Below, one piece after another: positions 59,321 through 64,000 of a stretch of DNA of 64,000 bases. Below the pieces are notes generated by a model that worked only from the letters and a program-made list of their open reading frames with translations, was not told where the DNA came from and searched no databases. Each line of letters opens with the position of its first letter. Position 1 is the stretch's first letter. A program made the translations under genes and the position numbers. The DNA lies in assembly GCF_014646195.1 (NCBI RefSeq), contig NZ_BMMZ01000004.1:1-64000 (forward strand), written 5' to 3'. Source of the stretch: Microlunatus endophyticus (GTDB lineage: Bacteria; Actinomycetota; Actinomycetes; Propionibacteriales; Propionibacteriaceae).

Positions 59321-60568
59321 ATGGCGGGCAACAGAGCTGTTACCTATGTCGGTTCAGGCAAGGTCGAGGTCCACGACATCGACTATCCGGGCCTGGAACT
59401 GAGAGACGGGCCGGGTGTCAACCCTGCCAATGTCGGCAGGAAGACGCCGCACGGCGTGATCTTGAAGAACGTCGCCACCAATATCTGCGGCAGCGACCAG
59501 CACATGGTCCGTGGTCGTACGACTGCACCCGAAGGTCTGGTGCTGGGACATGAGATCACCGGTGAGGTCGTGGAGACCGGGCCTGATGTCGAGTTCGTCA
59601 AGGTCGGTGATCTCTGTTCAGTGCCGTTCAACATCTCCTGCGGTCGTTGCCGTAACTGCAAGAGCGGCAAGACCGGTATCTGCCTCAACGTCAATCCCGA
59701 CCGACCGGGATCGGCGTACGGCTACGTCGATATGGGCGGTTGGGTCGGCGGTCAGGCCGAGTACGTCATGGTCCCCTACGCCGACTGGAATCTGCTCAAG
59801 TTCCCGGACAAGGACCGGGCGATGGAAAAGATCCTCGACCTGACCATGCTCTCCGACATCTTCCCGACCGGCTACCACGGCTGTGTATCAGCCAAAGTCA
59901 CCACGGGCTCGACGGTCTATATCGCCGGCGCCGGACCTGTCGGTCTGGCCGCGGCAACTTCAGCCTTCCTGCTCGGAGCAGCCGTGGTGATCGTCGGCGA
60001 TCTCAACGCCGACCGGCTGGCCAAGGCTAGGAGCTTCGGCTGCGAGACGATCGATGTCTCACAGGGCCAGCCGCAGGACCAGATCGAGCAGATCCTGGGC
60101 GTCCCCGAGGTCGACTGCGCGGTCGATGCCGTCGGCTTCGAGGCCCGCGGACACGGGCCGGACGGCGCCGGGGTCGAGATGCCGGCCAGTGTGTTGAACT
60201 CCTTGATGGACCTCACCCAGGCCGGCGGCTCGATCGGCATTCCGGGGTTGTACGTCACGGGTGACCCCAGCGCGCATGAGGAGTCCGCCAAGGTCGGCTC
60301 GCTCTCGCTGCGACTCGGCCTCGGGTGGGCGAAGTCGCACGCCTTCTACACGGGGCAGTGCCCGGTCATGCAATACAACCGCCAGTTGATGATGGCCATC
60401 CTTCATGACCGCGTGCAGATCGCCAAGAACGTCGACGCCACCCCGATTCCTCTCGAGGACGCCCCGAAGGGCTATGCCGACTTCGATCATGGAGCAGCGA
60501 AGAAGTTCGTCCTCGATCCGCACGGGATGATCAAGGCGACGCATCCGGAACTGGCGGTCAGCGCGTGA
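59321..60568 (+). CDS. Zinc-dependent, glutathione-independent formaldehyde dehydrogenase-like enzyme
   Basis: This 415-residue medium-chain dehydrogenase has the layout of Pseudomonas putida FdhA. Catalytic zinc lies near NICGSDQHMVRGRTTAPEGL. The structural zinc cysteines sit in SCGRCRNCKSGKTGIC. PTGYHGCVSA and VYIAGAGPVGLAAATSAFLL for NAD follow. FdhA oxidises formaldehyde by a dismutation-like reaction; other aldehydes are possible. GGAGGA lies before ATG 59321. The next gene is coupled to it by GTGA. Confidence 0.88.
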   Translation: MAGNRAVTYVGSGKVEVHDIDYPGLELRDGPGVNPANVGRKTPHGVILKNVATNICGSDQHMVRGRTTAPEGLVLGHEITGEVVETGPDVEFVKVGDLCSVPFNISCGRCRNCKSGKTGICLNVNPDRPGSAYGYVDMGGWVGGQAEYVMVPYADWNLLKFPDKDRAMEKILDLTMLSDIFPTGYHGCVSAKVTTGSTVYIAGAGPVGLAAATSAFLLGAAVVIVGDLNADRLAKARSFGCETIDVSQGQPQDQIEQILGVPEVDCAVDAVGFEARGHGPDGAGVEMPASVLNSLMDLTQAGGSIGIPGLYVTGDPSAHEESAKVGSLSLRLGLGWAKSHAFYTGQCPVMQYNRQLMMAILHDRVQIAKNVDATPIPLEDAPKGYADFDHGAAKKFVLDPHGMIKATHPELAVSA

Positions 60569-61566
60569 CCGGAAACATCGACGCACCGACCCTGACCTAC
60601 CAGTGGTTCACCTTTCCGACCGACCCGAGCCATGCCGACGGCTGGGCCCACCACGGTGTGGCGATGACCTCGGACGGACAGGTGGTGACCTTCGCGGCCG
60701 GCGGTGACGAGGTGGTGATCTTCGATGTCGACGGCAATCCGGTGGACCACTGGCCCACCGGATTGACCGAAGGGCACGGCATTTCGGTCTCGCACGACGC
60801 CGACGGCGACCACATCTGGATCGCCGATCCCGGTAGCAAGATGGTGGCGGACACTCCTGGTCACTACCAGGGCTTCACTCCCGGTGATCATGGCCGGGTC
60901 GCCGAATTCGACCTGACTGGGCGCCTGGTCCTGGAGATCGGCGTTCCTGATCATCCTGCCTACACCGACGGGCGGTTCGCTCCGACGTCGGTGATCGTGG
61001 ACTCGGTGGCCGACGGCGGCACCGGCAACATCTGGGTGGGCGACGGCTACGGGGCCAGCCTGGTACACGAATACGCACCAGACGGTACCTACCGGCAGAC
61101 ACTTGACCACGACTTCAACTGCCCGCACGGGGTGACCATTGATCGCCGTCGCGACGAACCCGAGCTCTATATCGCCGACCGAGGCAACGAACGGCTGCAG
61201 GTCTTCGGATTGGACGGGCGGTTCCAACGCATCTGCGGCGAGGGGCTGCTCCGGGGACCGTCGGCCTTCGCCTTCGCCGACGACAAGATGATCATCGCCG
61301 AGCTACGCGCCCGGGTAGCCGTACTCGACCTCGATGATCAACTCGTCGGCTACATCGGCGCCGACGACGAGGCACCCGCGCGGCCGGGCTGGCCCAACGC
61401 GATTTCGGCCGATGGACTGACCGTACGTCCCCCGCTGCAACCAGGCCGCTTCAACTCCCCACATGGAGTCGCGGTCACAGCCGACGGCAGGATCGTCGTC
61501 GCCGAGTGGCTGATCGGCGGTCGCGTCAACCGGCTGACCAGAGATACCGACTACTCGGCGCAGTAG
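60565..61566 (+). CDS. NHL-repeat (beta-propeller) protein
   Basis: This 333-residue protein is built from repeated blades with GHGISVSHDADGDHIWIADP, NCPHGVTIDRRRDEPELYIA, DRGNERLQVFGLDG and NSPHGVAVTADGRIVVAEW, the NHL pattern. Similar bacterial propellers act as lactonases or lyases, such as peptidylglycine-like or SMP-30 forms, but no catalytic set is certain. No signal peptide is seen. Its GTG overlaps the stop of the formaldehyde-dehydrogenase-like gene, so the two act together, perhaps on an aldehyde or lactone. Confidence 0.8.
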   Translation: MTGNIDAPTLTYQWFTFPTDPSHADGWAHHGVAMTSDGQVVTFAAGGDEVVIFDVDGNPVDHWPTGLTEGHGISVSHDADGDHIWIADPGSKMVADTPGHYQGFTPGDHGRVAEFDLTGRLVLEIGVPDHPAYTDGRFAPTSVIVDSVADGGTGNIWVGDGYGASLVHEYAPDGTYRQTLDHDFNCPHGVTIDRRRDEPELYIADRGNERLQVFGLDGRFQRICGEGLLRGPSAFAFADDKMIIAELRARVAVLDLDDQLVGYIGADDEAPARPGWPNAISADGLTVRPPLQPGRFNSPHGVAVTADGRIVVAEWLIGGRVNRLTRDTDYSAQ

Positions 61567-61586
61567 CTCGAGCAGGGGGTTGGGTG

Positions 61587-62510
61587 TCAGCCCAGCTGCG
61601 GCACGATCTCTCGCGCGATGAACTCCAGATGATCAAGATCGTGGTGATCCATCACTTGCAGATACAGCCGCTGAACGCCGAGCTCCTTCAACGCCCCGAT
61701 CCGATCGACCGCCTCGGCAGCAGTCCCGCCAACACCGTCCTGACGCAGCCCCGCGAGATCCCGGGAGATCGCCTCGGCACGACGGGTAGCTTCCGCCTCA
61801 GTGGCACCCACGGCAATCGTCCGAGGCACCGACAGGATCAAGTCACCCTGCGGCCGGCCGATCTCGTCGCACGCAGCACGTGCGCGATCCAGGGTGGTCT
61901 TCACCTGATCAAAGGGGACGAAGCCCGTGTTGTACTCGGTTGCGTACTTGGCAGCAAGGCGCGGCGTCTTCTTCTTGCCGGCTCCGCCGACGATCAGCGG
62001 CATCGGCCTCTGGACCGGCTTCGGCAGCGCCGGGGAATCCGTCAGCGTGTAGTGCTCTCCCGAGTAGGAGAATGTCTCGCCGACGGGAGTCGCCCAGAGC
62101 CCGGAGATGATCGCGAGCTGTTCCTCGTAGATGCCGAACCGCTTGGCCGGGAACGGGATGCCGTAGGCCTCATGCTCCCGCGTGTTCCAGCCGGCGCCGA
62201 GACCGAGTTCGGCCCGACCGCCGGACATCGCGTCGACCTGGGCGACCTGCACCGCCAGCACACCGGGATGGCGGAAGGTCACGGACGAGACCATGGTGCC
62301 GAGCTTGATGCGGCTGGTCTCCCGGGCCAGACCCGCGAGCGTCGTCCACGCGTCCGTCGGTCCGGGCAGCCCGTCGCCGGCGTCGAAGTTGATGTAATGG
62401 TCACTGCGGAACAGTGCGTCGAATCCGAGCTCCTCAGTGGCCTTCGCCACCGCCAACTGGTCCTCGTAGCTCGCGCCCTGCTGCGGTTCGATGAAGATCC
62501 TCAAGTCCAC
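61587..62510 (-). CDS. LLM-class F420-dependent oxidoreductase
   Basis: This 307-residue TIM barrel of the luciferase-like family has LGFDALFRSDHYINF, KLGTMVSSVTFRHPGVLAVQ with the cis-peptide region, and GRAELGLGAGWNTREHEAYG. MPLIVGGAGKKKTPRLAAKY binds the cofactor phosphate. The pattern is that of F420-dependent members common in actinobacteria. The substrate is unknown. ATG 62510 is used. It is divergent from the small metallopeptidase gene. Confidence 0.88.
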   Translation of the reverse strand: MDLRIFIEPQQGASYEDQLAVAKATEELGFDALFRSDHYINFDAGDGLPGPTDAWTTLAGLARETSRIKLGTMVSSVTFRHPGVLAVQVAQVDAMSGGRAELGLGAGWNTREHEAYGIPFPAKRFGIYEEQLAIISGLWATPVGETFSYSGEHYTLTDSPALPKPVQRPMPLIVGGAGKKKTPRLAAKYATEYNTGFVPFDQVKTTLDRARAACDEIGRPQGDLILSVPRTIAVGATEAEATRRAEAISRDLAGLRQDGVGGTAAEAVDRIGALKELGVQRLYLQVMDHHDLDHLEFIAREIVPQLG

Positions 62511-62550
62511 GGCTGAATCCTCTCATCCCGGCTCGGGGGACAATCGGTAC

Positions 62551-62892
62551 GTGGTCGAAGTCGAGCCCTCGCGATTCGAGGAGATGGTGGCTGAGGCGCT
62601 CGACGGACTGCCTCACGAACTCGCCGAGCTGATGAGCAACGTCGCCGTCACCGTCGAGCACGACCGCGGTCCGAGGGGTCTGCTCGGGCTCTACCAAGGC
62701 ATTCCGCTGACCGAGCGGACCACGAGCTACTCGGCGGTCCTGCCCGACCACATCACGATCTATCGGCGCGCGATCTGCGCGATCTGTCACACCGAGGAGG
62801 AGGTCGTGGATCAGGTGCGGCGGACGGTGGTGCACGAAGTCGGTCATCACTTCGGCATCGACGACGCGCGGCTGCACGAGCTCGGCTGGTGA
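62551..62892 (+). CDS. Zinicin-like metallopeptidase (DUF1025)
   Basis: This 113-residue protein carries RRTVVHEVGHHFGIDDARLH. The HExxHxxGxxD zinc site is HEVGHHFGIDD, with the catalytic glutamate. The family, once DUF1025, is widespread in actinobacteria and proteobacteria with no proven substrate. The GTG at 62551 gives the right length and avoids overlap with the divergent LLM gene. It lies just before the tRNA-His on the opposite strand. Confidence 0.85.
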   Translation: MVEVEPSRFEEMVAEALDGLPHELAELMSNVAVTVEHDRGPRGLLGLYQGIPLTERTTSYSAVLPDHITIYRRAICAICHTEEEVVDQVRRTVVHEVGHHFGIDDARLHELGW

Positions 62893-62915
62893 TCACCGAG
62901 CCCGAGGGAAAGAGA

Positions 62916-62992
62916 TGGGGTGGATGACGAGACTCGAACTCGCGACCACCTGGACCACAACCAGGAGCTCTACCAACTGAGCTACATCCACC
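62916..62992 (-). tRNA. tRNA-His (anticodon GUG)
   Basis: On the minus strand the molecule begins with G(-1) at 62992, then GTGGATG pairs with CATCCAC, followed by the C discriminator and encoded CCA (62918-62916). The anticodon arm CTGG-TTGTGGT-CCAG shows GTG. The extra 5' G opposite C73 is diagnostic of histidine tRNA. Confidence 0.97.
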
Positions 62993-63088
62993 ATCGCCCG
63001 ACCAGAGGCGTACGCCATCGGTCGGCAGCCAGTGAATCTTAGCGTCACCGGTCGTCCGGACCGAAATCGGTTCCGGCGCTCCGACCGG

Positions 63089-63763
63089 TCAGGCCGGCGT
63101 CGGTTCGGAGGGCTTCGCGTCCGTCGCAGGAGAGGGTTCGGGGGCGGCCGGTCGCTCGCCGGTCAGCACGCCCTGATGGTGCAGTGCGATCGCCTTCGCG
63201 GTGGCGCTGTCCGGTCCGGGCTGGGGTACGAAGAGTGCCTCGCGGTAGTAGCGCAGCTCCTCGATGGACTCCTGGATGTCGGCCAGCGCGCGGTGGTTGC
63301 CGCTCTTGGCCGGCGACTGGTAGTAGACCCGCGGATACCAGCGGCGGGCGAGTTCTTTGATCGAGGAGACGTCCACGTTGCGGTAGTGCACGTGCGATTC
63401 CAGCGCCGGCATGTCGCGGGCCAGGAACGAACGGTCCGTACCGATCGTGTTGCCGGCCAGCGGCGCCTTGCGCGGCTCGGGCACGAACTGGGTGATGTAG
63501 GCCATCACCTTCTCCTCGGCCTCGCGCATCTCCAGACCCGCGTCCAGCTCGGTGAGCAGCCCCGAGTGCTCGTGCATGTTACGGACGAAGTCGCCCATCT
63601 GGTCCAGCGCCTCTTGGCTCGGCTTGATGATGACGTCCACACCGTCGCCGAGCACTTCGAGCTCGGAATCCGTCACCAGCGCTGCTACCTCGATCAAGGC
63701 GTCGTTGGCAAGGTCGAGCCCGGTCATCTCGCAGTCGATCCAGACCAGTAGCTGCTCAGTCAC
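63089..63763 (-). CDS. orn: Oligoribonuclease
   Basis: This 224-residue DEDDh exonuclease degrades the shortest RNAs and pGpG. It has LLVWIDCEMTGLDLANDALI with the first D and E, NTIGTDRSFLARDMPAL with the second D, and SGNHRALADIQESIEELRYY with H and D. The last 30 residues (Pro/Ala/Ser-rich) are a lineage extension beyond the usual length of about 180-190. The GTG at 63763 overlaps the stop of the upstream gene (GTGA). Confidence 0.94.
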   Translation of the reverse strand: MTEQLLVWIDCEMTGLDLANDALIEVAALVTDSELEVLGDGVDVIIKPSQEALDQMGDFVRNMHEHSGLLTELDAGLEMREAEEKVMAYITQFVPEPRKAPLAGNTIGTDRSFLARDMPALESHVHYRNVDVSSIKELARRWYPRVYYQSPAKSGNHRALADIQESIEELRYYREALFVPQPGPDSATAKAIALHHQGVLTGERPAAPEPSPATDAKPSEPTPA

Positions 63764-64000
63764 GCCCGCGAGTCTAGACCTCGGCGTGTTCGACGCAGCA
63801 GTCGTACGGGTCCGAGCAGGCCGTAGTCCCGCGGATGGGTCTGCTGGAATCCCTCACGTCCGACGAACATCAGCACGATGTCCGGGATCTGCTCGTAGTA
63901 GCCGCGAGCCAGCAGCCGGTTGTTCAGTGACGACGACACTCTGACGCGGATCGTGTTCTCGCCGGGGCGGAGATCATCGGTGATGTCGACCACCGGCCGC
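63760..64000 (-). CDS. C-terminus of a large glycosidase-like protein (partial)
   Basis: The frame enters from the right edge. It contains DITDDLRPGENTIRVRVSSS, LNNRLLARGYYEQI and FQQTHPRDYGLLGPVRLLRR. This resembles the C-terminal jelly-roll domain of glycoside hydrolases of the rhamnosidase/family-2-like kind, with the LRPGENTLRVRV strand. The catalytic part lies outside the window. Its stop overlaps the orn start. Confidence 0.65.
   Translation of the reverse strand, partial: RPVVDITDDLRPGENTIRVRVSSSLNNRLLARGYYEQIPDIVLMFVGREGFQQTHPRDYGLLGPVRLLRRTRRGLDSRA

Overview
The window is high-GC actinobacterial chromosome. GTG starts are frequent, ATGA/GTGA stop-start overlaps are everywhere, and the genes present are typical of the phylum: CysO/Mec/CysM cysteine synthesis, MurT/GatD, oligoribonuclease, an F420-type LLM oxidoreductase, and a zinicin-like peptidase. 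Codon style (many GTACG and TGATC words) and gene content suggest Propionibacteriales, perhaps a Microlunatus/Friedmanniella relative. That placement is inference only.

Layout. 1-17.4 kb follows the conserved clpS-DUF2017-mec-cysO-cysM-murI-MBL-rph-rdgB order known from mycobacteria. It is interrupted by a CopA-type copper ATPase with a CsoR-like operator, a block holding a YdcF-like protein, a flavin reductase, a FUSC protein and a Tat-exported arylsulfotransferase-like protein, and a VapBC pair whose toxin is frameshifted. thyA and folA follow. 17.5-30.4 kb is a mixed region: aquaporin, tRNA-Leu, two aldo/keto reductases, several regulators with visible operators (TetR, MerR, MarR), a sugar oxidoreductase/isomerase pair, a truncated DinB gene, HIT protein, methyltransferase, Bcp, DUF3618 and a GroES-like protein. 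30.6-34.3 kb is a sugar ABC transporter operon without its ATPase; one permease carries an inserted Cna-B/SdrD-like domain. 34.3-43.9 kb has DedA, a phosphotransferase-fold protein, a flavoprotein, alcohol dehydrogenase, GH15 and glucose-6-phosphate dehydrogenase, an SDR, membrane proteins and two decayed genes (2-hydroxyacid dehydrogenase and HNH nuclease). 43.9-47.6 kb has a ketopantoate-reductase-like gene and a GH13 amylase, each facing a TetR gene across a symmetrical operator.

47.6-50.9 kb is accessory: two membrane proteins, then a broken IS481-type element abutting tRNA-Lys, with a 16-bp copy of the tRNA 3' end on its far side. 50.9-58.9 kb holds a CrtI-like oxidase coupled to gatD-murT, then a tightly overlapped epimerase/CHY-zinc-finger/ThuA/glpD operon and a CDP-alcohol phosphotransferase. 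58.9-64 kb has a small unknown gene under a perfect SOS box, a formaldehyde-dehydrogenase-like gene coupled to an NHL-repeat gene, an LLM oxidoreductase, a small metallopeptidase, tRNA-His, orn, and the end of a large glycosidase-like gene.

The strongest leads for follow-up are the SOS-box small protein, the permease with an inserted adhesin-type domain, the tRNA-Lys/IS junction, the CysO tail beyond Gly-Gly, and the set of clean palindromic operators.
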